Source: Ecdyonurus torrentis | Lineage: Eukaryota > Arthropoda > Insecta > Ephemeroptera > Heptageniidae | Assembly (NCBI GenBank): GCA_949318235.1 | Contig: OX439129.1 | Coordinates: 30,855,243 to 30,919,242 of the forward strand | Direction of reading: 5' to 3' | Length of the DNA stretch: 64,000 nt | Shown: positions 12,595 to 24,900 of the stretch, in pieces | Numbering within the stretch: the first letter of the stretch is position 1 | How the letters are laid out: each line of letters opens with the position of its first letter | Position numbers and translations under genes: made by a program | Notes under the pieces: model-generated | Database searches by the model: none | What the model was told of the DNA's origin: nothing | What the model saw: the letters and a program-made list of their open reading frames with translations, nothing else

Positions 12595-12853
12595 AAATTA
12601 TTATCCCGTTTTCAATATAGATAAATAATATTAACGCGTCATATTTTTTGCCTCGAAATTCCATTAAATTGAAACAACGGCATCTCATATAAAATCTCTG
12701 TATGGTGAGAAAAAAAAAAATACGGTTTCTGGCTACTACACTTGAAATAGAACAAAAAATAGATGATATAGTTGGTACTTTATCTTTATATCAATAAAAT
12801 TGTTTCAATGTTGTCTAAATTAATCTTAAATTGAATCACAGCATTTATCAAAC

Positions 12854-12856
<3 letters not shown>

Positions 12857-12950
<94 letters not shown>

Positions 12951-12954
12951 TATA
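12857..12954. repeat. (AT)n microsatellite, about 98 bp
   Basis: Nearly perfect AT repeat with one slip near 12943. It is one of the two longest dinucleotide arrays in the window and could be extruded as a cruciform. Confidence 0.95.
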
Positions 12955-13240
12955 GACTAGAGAGAAAAAAAAAGGGAGACTTATGATGGCATGTACTAAA
13001 AATACCCAATCTCGTTTATCTTAACTAGTAAACAAAAGAACTATTCAATCAATCTGTTAAACTTTAATTATAGTTATAAAACTAAATAATAGTAAGAAGA
13101 AGAAGAAGGAAAAAAAAACTCACACGCAAAGATTCAAAAAAAGATTTATTTGATTGAAAGTTCAACATTTTGGACAAAAACGTTCTTTCCTTGTTTTGAG
13201 ATAAAATCAGACAAAAGTCAATCAAAATCCTCAAACGTCT

Positions 13241-13271
<31 letters not shown>

Positions 13272-15829
13272 GAAAGAGAAAGAACGCAACATACTAAATA
13301 TAATACAATTTTCTTAACCACAATTTTTTTTAAACATTTTAGGCTATTTAAATTTTGATTTAAAATTGAGCACAATTTACGATTTCTTAAGGCACACATT
13401 TCAAAATTGCGTGCATGTATTTCGCCCCACCCCCTTTAAATATAGAAATTTAAACTTTGCAAATAATTGTATTAATTAAAAAATTTAAATTGTAAAATTT
13501 CTTGTTGTGTGTGTACATTTTTTTAATGTCATTTTAAAATTTGGTCAGTACTAATCAACTAATATTTATTTTTAACGTAAACATTTGCCCACAAAATTTT
13601 GACATGTACCGACATGAATTGAATAACCTGCAATTTTAGTAATGCTTTTCAGTCTATAGTTGTGCAGGTTTTTCATTTCCTTGCGGTACAAGATGAGAAT
13701 TAATGATTTTCTTTTTATATATAAATGTTATCGCAGGTAGGTGTCATTTTTTAATAAATATACTACAAAGCTTTTCAATATAAAGATTAAAAAAAGAAAA
13801 ACTTGATGACAGGGTTTACATTGTTAAAAAAAAACTTTACATAAATTCTTGACGATCCTACAAAGCTCTGGTGCTCGAGGTCATGGTACGAATGTCCTCC
13901 CAAATTAAGCCTCATCTCCTATAGGTATCTTATAATCTTTATTTTATAGGAATATTCTATATAATATATATTTTTTTGTTATTATGACGTAACGAGAGCA
14001 AAAGCAGCGAGAGCGGTGTGTGCTCTGTGATGCACGCTGCAGGTGACCATCACATCAAGAGTGCCCCGCCCACAGCTCGTGCTTAATCCCCTACAGGCAT
14101 CACTACCTTTTGTGTGTGTGTGTGTGTACAGTAAGAAACACAAGAATATCCACCAAATTCCTTCAACTGTAACAATTTTTTATACATAAAAATAAATAAA
14201 ATTCTTGGATAATCATTCTTACTTTCAACATACCTGAGGATCATCAAAATGAGATCAAAAATACTAAATCAATGTTGTTTTAAATGTTTTATTTTTCTTG
14301 ATTAAAATGGTTGAAAAAAAATTGCAGAACTTTTGTCATGCGAAATCTTTTAGAAATTATTATAAATCATTTTTCATAATAAATTTTCATCATTATAAGA
14401 AGATTTGGCTTGTAGAAAACTACACGTCAAATTATTAATTTACAAAATACTTGAGGCTCAAATTTATATTAAGCTTAAAACGTTTTTATCATATCAAATA
14501 TCTCTTTATTGATATCTATCAAAAATTTCATACTCAATTACACCATATGGTTTAATCAATCGATATCTGATATTTAAATCAACACCTCTGCACCTATACC
14601 ATATAAAAACAAACAGGTAAGTTTCTGATGGTAATGAAGTGACGTCATAAACGCGGGGGGGTTCTCAAGAACAAACATAACTCCTGCTGAGTTCTAGAAT
14701 ATATACATATAAAAAAATGAGTAGGGTGCATAAAACCAGTCAGGGTTACGACACATCTGTTTACTTTTATATGAAAAAAAAATAACTAGAATGCAACTTA
14801 TTTTGCCAAAGGCATTAACCTGAGATGAAGTAATAAAATCTATGATGAAATATATAGTTAATTATAATTATCTAATCCAATTTAATTTCTTTATTGTTCA
14901 ATATAATCTCTTATATCTCTAACATTTGTTAGTATTCAATTTTTTTTTTTATTTTTTTTTTTTAAATGTATGTCATAATCAAGTGTTTAAAAATGTTGTT
15001 TTCTTAATTCGTCTCATTGTAATTTACCAACCTAAAATAATACGTATTTTTATTGGCATGAAAATTATTATACTTCACGTAGTTATACTGTCATCAACTT
15101 TATATAATTGTCACTTTTTTGTGTGTGTTTTTATAATGTAAAAGATAATTAGCAATAATAACCGTGTAATTGATATAATAATTGTAAAGCATTGTACTCT
15201 ATTTTTATACGAAAAAAAAAATTATGTATAAGAAAATATTTCCATGTACGTGAACTTAATATTATACTTCATGCCTTTCTGTTTTGTATAAAATATAAAT
15301 ACAATTGCTCTGATTTTTCTTATCGCTTTTTACTTGCAACCGGCTGCGGAACTCGCAAGTCAACACGTGAAAAAAAAAAAAAAAAGAAAAAAAAAGTGTG
15401 TTCTAGAAACCAAGTCATGTCTCAAGTATTACGATACAAAATAATTTTTCTGACATAAAAAAAATATATAATAACAACACTTAAATTATCGTATTATTTT
15501 GTAAACTGATAATATGTTAAACACACTATCACATAGGTTTGTTGTGACATTTTTGTTTGAAAAGACTCGCCCCCTTATAATAATAATAAAAATATATTTA
15601 CTCACATTTACTTAATAAACAAAAATTCACTGGTGCTCACTCACAATAAAAAAAGTTCACTTTTCACCAAATTTTATAATCCTCGAAATTTGTGGTGTTA
15701 AAAAAAAAATTAAATTTGAATGAAGAACAATAACAATGAGGTACTAGTACTACGTATATATATATATATATACACACAGAACTTGTTTTAAGTAAGTGTG
15801 CACTGTTTACTCGCAACTTGATGAATAAA
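12955..15829. other. Non-coding; GC-richer patch at 13985-14130 and a CRE at 14640
   Basis: No coding exon can be supported. Bases 13985-14130 are clearly richer in G+C than their surroundings, with GAGC/CAGC repeats, a CTGCAG|GTGACC potential donor and a (GT)n run at 14109-14128. They could be a promoter or untranslated exon. A TGACGTCA palindrome lies at 14640-14647. Poly(T) occurs near 13243-13271. Confidence 0.45.
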
Positions 15830-15883
15830 ATGAAGCAGAGTGCAGCTACAAACGACGGCGGCAACGTTGCGGCACAATCATGA
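15830..15883 (+). CDS. Upstream ORF of 17 codons overlapping the next start
   Basis: ATG at 15830 opens a 17-codon frame rich in Ala, Asn and Gly, ending in TGA at 15881-15883. That stop overlaps the ATG at 15880-15882 in the arrangement ATGA. If the downstream ATG is a real start, this uORF would control access to it by re-initiation. It lies in an unusually GC-rich patch (GACGGCGGCAACGTTGCGG) typical of promoters and 5' UTRs in such genomes. The role is inferred from layout only. Confidence 0.3.
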   Translation: MKQSAATNDGGNVAAQS

Positions 15884-15920
15884 CGGCGGTAAAACTTCTC
15901 AAGGTGGAGAAATTATACAG
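15880..15920 (+). CDS. Candidate first coding exon of an unrecognised gene
   Basis: ATG at 15880 (A at -3) opens 13 codons, MTAVKLLKVEKLY, followed by two bases of a split codon and a strong donor TACAG|GTAAGA at 15920/15921. The composition (GC-rich, codon-like) and the donor support a real first exon. It leaves a phase that needs a single base from the next exon. No following exon is certain. The exon at 28114 has a compatible phase, but at least the small exon at 27429 would normally come before it. I do not recognise the peptide. The alternative is that this is only a 5' UTR with a chance ATG. Confidence 0.35.
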
Positions 15921-18286
15921 GTAAGAAAGGAGGGAATAAAAAAGTATGCGCACCAATATTCTGCGCAGAAACTTTTAAAGACTTTAAAGTCTAGCGCGCT
16001 ACGTCAAGCGGGCTGATCACCTTTTTATAAAACAATCTAATCTACCTTAAAGCTAAAGAAATGAAAGTTGTTAGTTAGAGGAGAATAGGTGCGTGTATAT
16101 TTTATATAAGATTATTACTATTATTTTGCTATGAGGGCTAGTGGAAGTTTATTTTAAAGTTAAAACAAAATTATTATACTAATCTTTTTTTTTTTTTTTT
16201 TATTTATATACACATTTTTGTGTATAGTATTATGAACGCAAAAGAATATAGCGGCAAAATAATATATAAAAAAAAATCCTCTTGATATAATATTATAGGT
16301 ATTTTGTATTTGATGTTCTTATAATAGTACCTCTTCTATTATTATTGTTATTTTCTTTAAACAGGGTGCTGATGTTACATCACTTTTTTTCTTTCTTTCT
16401 TCTTATACGTTCTTTATTCATAACAACATCTAGAGACATCAATGACCGCAAATGTCAACTTACTTTCGGCAGTAAATATGTGCCTTTCAAATTCATTTCT
16501 AAAATTATCTTATAAAAGCACTCTGTAATACTTTAAATGTAGACTATCATAATTACTTAATGAATTTATATACTTAAATTATTAATGAAAAATTCAAAGA
16601 AAAACACATATTTTTCTTTTGTAAACAATAAAATCAGATCAAATTAATGCAAGTATGATATTATATATTAAAAAAAAAAAATCTCATACTAATGGACAGG
16701 AAACGCATTGTTTCTTTATAAAAAGAGAATAAAAGATTTAAACTTGGAATGGAATTAATAATATATAAAAATACTTAATTTTTAGGATTTTCTCAAAACA
16801 TTTTTTTAACATAAAAAAAACTTATTTTATATTTGCAAGTATTTCCCACGGTGAATTGTAAAAAAAAAAGGAATCTAACAGACCTTGGAAGTAATAAAAT
16901 GTTCTAGTATATCTCTCTCTAGTTATGTAAGTAATATTGAATTCCATTTTAATATACTTTTTCTCTTTTTCTTATATTGCACTTATTGAATATCACTTTT
17001 CTTTTTCTAACGTAATCATAAAAAAATATAATAATAATAAATATTTGCTTATAGAATTGGTATTTTATTTACAATGAGTTTCATTTTTATTATGTGAAAA
17101 TAAGAATGAAAAATACAGTATGTTTCATAATTTAAATATTAGAAATATTAGTAATTTTATAAACTTTCAATAATAATTATAAATAAATAAAAAAAATCTT
17201 TTCTCCATGAATAAATCTTTCGTTATAAAAGTTTACCAATTAAATTCATCATAAATTTTAGAAAAATAATTTATTTTGAGTTATTCATATTCTTTGATTT
17301 ATGTTTTTAAATTATTGAACATCAAGGTAATATTATAAATTTTCTATTTTTCATGTTATTCATTTTAATGTTTTCAATCACAGAAAAGGTCAGGGTTTAT
17401 AAACGTGCTTACCCATGATTTTTATATTATGGAAATAATAACAACAAAGTAAAAATGCCCTATATATAGTTTTGATGTAAACATGTTGCCATATTTCATA
17501 CATAAATATATAATGAACGATTAATTTGAACACCTTCACAGGTATATAATTGTTGGTTATCAGAGCATATTTTAACAACTTTTTATTGCGTATATTTATA
17601 TCAGCAGGTGAAAAACTAAAATATAAATTTGTAGCCAATTACTTTTTAATAATTTATATTTATAATGCCATACAATGTTTACATCAAAATCTTTATTGTA
17701 TTGTTTTATAAAAATTAAACTAAAATTATGTGTTTAATTATGGATAATTGTACATTGATCGAATTTGTCATATCTGAATACTACATGTTCTTTCTATCAC
17801 ATCTGAGTCCAAATTTGTTGTTTTTGTTTTTGTTGTTGTTTGTTTGTTAACTACATCTATTCTAGGGGTTATAGTGTAGGGTAAATTGGTACCATAACTA
17901 TACCATGAGGCAACATCCATTATGTAAATGTACTCAGTTATGGTTTTTAAACTACGTGTATTCAATTTATTCTTGTATTTCACTTTCTTAAAGGTCATTT
18001 TCATCATTAATTTATTATTATATTTTATAGGTGTAAATAAATATATGACGCTAATCTTGAGTAATATTTATTAACAATTTTTGGTATATCAAATTTTATT
18101 TATAATTTAAATCAATGGGGAATTCTGGTTACTTTTTTTTATTGCACGTACTTATTAATTGGTGGTATTTATTAATTGTCCTGACAAAATTTCTTTTTTT
18201 TTCCTAACCGTGCCCCCTGAAAAAATTAAATTAGGTTTAATTATTTGAACCTTAGGGCGCTTGTTTTGGCCAAACTAGCGTAATAC
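15921..18286. other. Non-coding AT-rich DNA
   Basis: If the exon ending at 15920 is real, this is intron. It contains a possible acceptor (a T-rich tract ending TTTAAACAG at about 16364) with no convincing exon behind it, poly(T) near 16185-16201, and open frames of AT-driven composition only. Confidence 0.5.
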
Positions 18287-18298
18287 TGCGCATGCGCA
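18287..18298. promoter_or_regulatory. NRF1-type palindrome TGCGCATGCGCA
   Basis: A perfect 12-bp match to the NRF1 (Drosophila Ewg) consensus YGCGCAYGCGCR, within a short GC-richer stretch (18210-18340). Such sites usually mark housekeeping promoters. No exon can be tied to it, and a MITE begins 53 bp downstream. Confidence 0.4.
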
Positions 18299-18351
18299 TA
18301 AGGAGACGTGTTTTTATAGCATGACTGTACTATTTTACCTTCCCCTATTAG

Positions 18352-18862
18352 CATGATATAAGGAGAGGTGGTAGTTGCACTCCTATGCTCGGATTCGAAA
18401 TAAAATTACGTCGCGGCAGCGCTGCAAGCGAGTTTCCCGCCTTCCCAAATCGATCAAGTGCCAATGCATAAGCATAGGGAAAAAGCACTAAATCCGTCAT
18501 AACTTCTGAACGCGTGAAGTGTTAACAATAAAAATTACACCAAATTAATCAGCATAATTTTCTCGATTTTTTGATATGCATTTTAGTTAACTTTGTTAAT
18601 TATGTGAATTTTACAATAAAATTATATGCAAAATAACCGGAAACGTATTAGTTTTAAGTTCTGAAAAAATGAATGTTAAAATTTCATTACGAAAAAATAG
18701 AAAAAATAAAAACGAAAATTTCCCATGTTAAATTTTAAAATGTGATCGAAATGGGAAGCGCGCGAAGAGCAAGCGAGAGAGAGCAACTACGACGAAATTT
18801 TATTTCAGCGCCCCCTACAAACGCAGCATAGGAGTGCAACTACCATCTCTCCTTATATCATG
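18352..18862. mobile_element. 511-bp MITE with 38-bp terminal inverted repeats and 8-bp target duplication
   Basis: The ends are inverted copies of a 38-bp sequence starting CATGATATAAGGAGAG, with one mismatch. A further matching subterminal block (GAAATAAAATTnCGTCG) lies inside each end. The exact 8-bp duplication CCTATTAG flanks it at 18344-18351 and 18863-18870. Eight-bp duplications are typical of the hAT and P superfamilies. The terminal CATGAT...ATAAGG...TGGT order resembles P-element ends, so P-like is my preferred but unproven assignment. There is no transposase. The interior is relatively GC-rich, with CpG-containing motifs, and could carry regulatory sites. Confidence 0.9.
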
Positions 18863-18870
18863 CCTATTAG

Positions 18871-19648
18871 CCTGTCCACGCTGCCCACGCCCCCTCCTCA
18901 CCCTGAGCATCACGCACAAATTATCAGCTGTTTTTTGTTGTTGTTTTTTGTCAACAAGCTAAAAGGATAGTTTCAGAGATAATTCACTTAAATATATGAT
19001 GTGATTAACTAATATTTAATGTGATCAACGTCTCGCACCTATTTTATAATTCAAAATCGGGCATAACAGTACATTATATGGTATTAAAAAATTTATCAGT
19101 CAACGTGTTAGGGAGGCCTTTGAATTTTCCCTCCTCCCTTCTCCCCAACCCTTTAACCTCCACATCATACTCCCCTCGATTGCTAGAAACATAACGGTAC
19201 CTGAGCTAGACTTTGCGCTAGGACACAGCTGGCGCCATCTAAGCAACTACCCTTCAACTATAAATTTGAAATTTCGTTTAAAAATACGTAATTTTTAATT
19301 ACCGATTTTAATTAGATTTTAATTTTTCAAAAAATAATCGCACGTGTTTCCACATTACTATAGTTAAGCTTTTGTAAAAAAAAGTGTCAAAACAACATTT
19401 TGAGACTTACTTGAATTCCCCATTATAAAGTTTAAGATTAGACATATATGTGTTAAGAGGTTGTTGAAAGAACATTCAGAAATAAGGAACACACATATTA
19501 TATTACAGTAAATATATTATAATAATGGTCCAAATTATTGTATGTCAAATGAAGGTATGTCTCTTGAGGATCTCTCGACTATAATACTGTAGTAAAGATC
19601 ATATTGTTATTACCTATTTAAATATTTAATGTATGACCTTATATTTTA

Positions 19649-19679
<31 letters not shown>

Positions 19680-20709
19680 TATACTGCAATTTTAATTTTC
19701 AACACTTTGCCAATAAGATCAATGTACTAAAATCACACATATTATATATGCTCCCATTTTATTGAACTTCAATTTTATATCAAACACTTTCATATTATTT
19801 AGAAAACACGGAACAAGAAATGCATTTTTTTTCCCATTTTTTTTTAATATACTTTATATATCCCAATATCATGCATGTAATAGTTCTTATTGAGCCAAAA
19901 AAATAAATATAATTTTACAGTTATAACTAGAACTTCCATTTACTTTTCATTATACGATCAGTACCGGGTTTGATATTAACACATTCATAAAATTGTATAT
20001 AAAAATGTTATATATAAAAAAAAAAAAAAAAAAAAAAATTATATATATAGGCAAACAGCCAGTTGAATTTATTCAAGTGAAAAAAATATATAAAAAAATA
20101 CATAATTCATTTGATTTAAGTAGCCAAATCATTATACACATATTCTTAATAGTCATGCTGTAGTTGTGACATTTAATGCTTACAGGCATAATAATTTTAA
20201 TAATGATCACATTATATATAAATTTATTTAAAGAACGTATATTTAATACTGTTTATTTGACCAAAGGGTGTTGTTTATTATTATTATATTATTATTCATC
20301 TTCCGGGTATCTTTACGTATTATACCATATAGTATAATTCAAAATCATCCTAAATTGAAGGACGTTTGATGGACAATTTTTAAGTCACGCCTTATATCTT
20401 AAAACTGACCACATACTTATACATATATTCCAATACATCGACCTTGAAAATATACCATAATGATCTTCATATTATAATACAAATACATGTTATGTATATA
20501 ATATACAAATGAAGTATTTAATATACCTGTTTCTGATATATAAACATCACGTATGTATATTAAAAAACAACAAATAACCTTTTGTATAAGGAAATCTATT
20601 TATACTTTAAAAACAAAACACTAATTTAAATCATAACACACGATATTTGAAGGTCAGACATTTTTATAAATATATATTTTTTAACTATTTAGGTTTATTT
20701 TATCAGCAG

Positions 20710-20740
<31 letters not shown>

Positions 20741-21124
20741 CAATTCTTTCTATTTTCAGAATCACATAAAATTATCGTATATATTACAATTTTTTTTCTT
20801 ACGTAAAATTGTATAATGTGTGTACTTCCTTATATGTTTTTTTCTTACTGTGGTTTTTTTGTTACGTGCTGATTACTTTTACAGTACAGACTATATAAGA
20901 GAGCTATACATGTTGATGATTTTTTTCAAAACAATCGTGTTATTATTATAAAAATTTCAATGTTTTTGCTCGTTGTTTCTTGTTATGCTTTAAAAACATT
21001 GTTTTATAAATTATCCACACTATTACATTGCAGCACAGTTATTCATTTAAACAATCCGGATGACTTTTTTTTGTTAATAGAAAAATCTGTTATAGAATTT
21101 AATCAGCAATTTAAATTTTGTCTT

Positions 21125-21126
<2 letters not shown>
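18871..21126. other. Non-coding; GC-richer stretch at 18880-19260
   Basis: No coding exon is identified. Bases 18880-19260 are C-rich on the plus strand and include TGGCGCCATCT at 19230-19240, which resembles an insect CTCF-type core. A (TC)n run occupies 19653-19679. Poly(A) near 20017-20038 and poly(T) near 20710-20735 are simple runs. Confidence 0.5.

Positions 21127-21191
<65 letters not shown>
21127..21191. repeat. (TC)n microsatellite
   Basis: About 32 uninterrupted TC units; it encodes Ser-Leu repeats in an artefactual frame. Confidence 0.95.
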
Positions 21192-21193
<2 letters not shown>

Positions 21194-21387
21194 TTCTCAC
21201 TTCTTTCTTTTACTCTTTTAAGCGAATAATGATCTTATATATCGTATTAATTCAGAACAGAAAGTGCTAACGCCCTAAGGTTTATAAAAATTTATATATA
21301 ATTAAAACTTAAAAATTATTTAATAGTACAAAATTTAAAGATCTGAAATTAAAATAATTAAAATACGACAAGAATTCTTAAAGAAAT

Positions 21388-21390
<3 letters not shown>

Positions 21391-21437
<47 letters not shown>
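21391..21437. repeat. (AT)n microsatellite
   Basis: About 23 uninterrupted AT units. Confidence 0.95.
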
Positions 21438-21440
<3 letters not shown>

Positions 21441-22488
21441 GTTTTAATAAGTCATGCGTATTAATTATTATGTAACGTTCTCTTGGGTGTTAAATTATAT
21501 AATGATTTTATTTTAAATGAAGAATTTGAAATTCTTGAAAAGTTATTCATTTAATTATAAAATACGATAAGAATGTCATTGTATTTAAAAAGCACACTGT
21601 AATAAAATTTATTTAACTTGCATAATACAATAAATGCAAATAATAATTTTATTAGCATATAAAATGACACAATTTTTATTATACATATTTTTTATTATGA
21701 TCATAGCACGCATTCATAGATTTCTAGAAAGGACGTTATTTAAAATGGTAATATATTATTATTTTAATTAATATGAATGTAATTATATGAACGGAATTTA
21801 GATCTGTGAAAATTAACTAGTTGATTGAACTTCGTGGTATATTTAAATTAATGTTCTACTTTATATTGAATTGAAACATGAAAGTGACAAATATATAAGT
21901 ATACTGTTTCGTTGCCAAGTACTAAATATTTAATAAGAAACTCATAAAATAAGTAAAGTATGATATGTATATACAGTATATTGAATTTTTTTTTGGCCTA
22001 TATATTTTCCGGACTTACAAATACCCTTTCAAAATGTTTGTAACGGAAAAAATGTACGAGCCCGGAAATTTTGTACTATGTTGGTGCCCCTATTATATTT
22101 TTTGTCTTCAAAGTTCATTTTATATTGTATTATTATACAGCTCTTTTGAGAATATAGTTAATTTCATTGAAATCCAATGCTATCACTTCCATTACAATAA
22201 GCCACTGTTCAGTTTCAAATTTGAATTAATCTTGCATATCATCTTGGAGATTTATATATAAAAATATATAGTGTTGCAGCATGCCCAGCATGACATAGTT
22301 TTCTTTGTGTCGAGGAGAATATAAAGTATTTTTTATTGTTATATTTTTGTAAGTTTCATTCAATAATTTGTATTTTTTATATTTCATACTTTATTGTATT
22401 TTTTCCCCCTACAATCACACTTATTGCGTGCGTTTCGTGCCGTTTTGTTGATACCTGTCTCATTTACTGTTTTCCTTTCTCATTTTAC

Positions 22489-22627
22489 GTACACACGATT
22501 GTGATAATATTTTTAACATTCAAAAACTAGCGCTATATTTGCAATGTTATTTTTATGAGAAAAATATGCACTGCTGGATTTAAATGCTAAAATATTATAT
22601 TATCACAATCGTATCACTCGTGTGTAC
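22489..22627. repeat. Short inverted repeat (foldback)
   Basis: GTACACACG-ATTGTGATAATAT at about 22489-22512 recurs in reverse complement at about 22597-22627, where an 8-base insertion interrupts it. The arms are about 25 bp and the loop about 85 bp. No target duplication is evident. Confidence 0.55.
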
Positions 22628-24289
22628 AATGTGTGTTAGTGCAAATAATAATAATAATAAAAACTCGTTCATGCAAGTGCACTTTGCACTCAAATATGAA
22701 TCTTATGGGGGAGGGGAACTCTATACATTTCGGCATAATAAAAGAAGTAAATTTTACCTCCGAGATGGTTCTAGCAAATATCAAACAATATACTGTTGAT
22801 TCTTCCCATCAGTCTTGGGTACATATATCAGAAGATAAAGTATAGATTACAAAGTAAAAGTGCAATAAAATTTTACTATATATTTATTTTATTATTTTGA
22901 TTATTTAGCTTTCATATCACATTTCAAACAGAAGATTTTCACCGTCTATACATTCTAATGAATCTCTCCTTTTAATTTTGTCACATTAAATCACATTCAT
23001 CAATCAAGTGACATAAATTAAGTTTCCTTACAGCAAAAAAAAAGAAGAAAAAAATACCAAAATACAATTCGATTAAAAAAAAACGTTATTAAAACATTTA
23101 ACTTTCATTAATAAGTGAAAGCAAAAAGATATCACATAAAAATATTCATGGAAATAAATTTGAAAATTCATGAACTTGTTTGACTAGTTTTTTTTTCTAT
23201 CACTGACAATGTATATTTGACCCTTTTATATTTGCATTTTTTTAAATCTAATATTTTTTATTGCAAATTTCACCTTTTGACGAATCATTAACAATTTTTT
23301 TACTTATATTGAATTATCTTTATATAAAATTTATATTATAGAGGACAATAGAATTTTTCTTAATAAGTAGGAGGTACATCTGCTGCTGTTGTTAAAAGAT
23401 TGATTAATATTATAAAAAAAAAGAAGTCTTATAAGGAATTTGAAGGAGCGTTTGCAAAGAAAGTAAGTGCAAGATACTCTCATCTTTTTTTTTTTTTCCT
23501 TTCTCCTATTTTATTCTTGAAGGCCCGGCGCCCAGGGGGATGATGGAAAGTGGTTATAAGATGATTTTTTTTTTAGTTTTACTGATTGACCTCGTACACC
23601 TGTGTATATGTAAAAAGAACAAAAAATATGCGCATCTTTTTTTATTTTTTGAATGAAGAGAGATTTGAACGCAGGATTTCAATAAATTAACTTGACCTCT
23701 CTACTTTAATTTCATCTTCTTTTCTCTTAACTGACATTTTTTTTTTGTTTTTTTTTTTTTATAATTTATGAAAAATGTCAATGACCTATAGTTAACCTTT
23801 CTATTTTAGAGTTGTTTAAATTTTGAGTTAAATAAATGCTTAATTTTGAATATTAAATTATTAATAGGAAAAACTTAATTACTTAAAATATTTTCATTAA
23901 TTTGGAAACAAATAATATGACATTTATTTACTGACTCTTCTTTTCTTAATTATGATTAATAATTAAAATTGCCTTAAAATGTTATAAACGTTTTGAATGA
24001 ATTAGATATATTACTCTGTTTATAATGATTCAAATATATGGTGTCGTGTGAACTGCTTGCTACATTATACATTAGCAACTAATTTCTAACAAAACGGTAC
24101 AGTGTTGGGGGAAAAAGAAAGAAAGAAAAAAAAACTAATTACCAATTTAAGTATCTTTGTCAAGTTTTTTTAATTTTTTTTTAATTTTTTATTTTTTTAC
24201 TGAACGTTGTATGTATTTAGTGCGATTAAATAAATAAATAATCGTCTTTATTAAAAAAAAAGCATAAAGGAAAATACAATTTTTGAAAG
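22628..24289. other. Mostly non-coding; one 50-codon open frame of interest
   Basis: A plus-strand frame from ATG 22696 to TAG 22845 has a more protein-like composition than its surroundings (MGEGNSIHFGIIKEVNF... then a Trp-containing end), but there is no good acceptor or recognisable family. The rest is AT-rich with homopolymers. A minus-strand tRNA-like T-arm fragment lies near 23643-23714. Confidence 0.35.
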
Positions 24290-24900
24290 GGCGAGGTTTA
24301 AGTCTGACAAAATGTCTGGCCCACTCTTACACCTAACCCCAAATGGTTTGTATGGTGTGAATGGTGTGTTTGTGTTTGTATGGTGTGTATAAAAATAAAA
24401 AGTAGCAATATGCAAAGATTATCTAAATATGGTTTATTTAATAACGGCGGCTATACTTTGTTATGGTCAACGTCCACTTTGCTCTGGAATTACCCTTGGT
24501 CTAGTAGAGGGCCTCCACAGGTCGGACACACTTGGGTGATCTTCAACGTTCACTCTTTGCTGATCTTGTATCATCTCGTGGGGACTGCAATATAGCACTA
24601 GCCACCGTGGTTTTACACAAGACGCCGCCCGGTATAGTTCTTACCTCATACTATAAATATATATCAATTGATTCTGCAATTCCTTTTTTTATTTATTATT
24701 ATTATATTTTATTTTTTGCATATATATACTCGACAGGAAGTCGGCACTTATGCATTGATGGAGTCAGCCTGGCTACGTGATTTTATAATGCAAACTGTAG
24801 ACGCAGACAGGCGTCTGTCTTTTGCATCTCCAGACACTCTTTATGCATGTTGTGGTTTTATGCATCACAATAAGTTCAATCATAATATTTTTCAATAGAA
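24290..24900 (+). other. Unresolved GC-richer island with possible exons
   Basis: The base composition here stands out from the flanks. A plus-strand frame between a possible acceptor (CCTCCACAG, ending 24520) and a donor (CCCG|GTATAG at 24631/24632) reads HLGDLQRSLFADLVSS and continues for about 15 more codons. A second acceptor (CTCGACAG, ending 24736) follows a 105-bp AT-rich gap. Joined, the two would stop at TGA 24778-24780. A different frame is open from 24737 to 24897. I recognise none of these products, and a degenerate repeat or non-coding RNA is equally possible. Confidence 0.3.

Noticed and set aside
24380..24640. Possible snRNA or 7SL-like RNA in the GC-richer island
   Set aside because: Does not match the conserved motifs of U1, U2, U4, U5 or 7SL that I can compare by eye.
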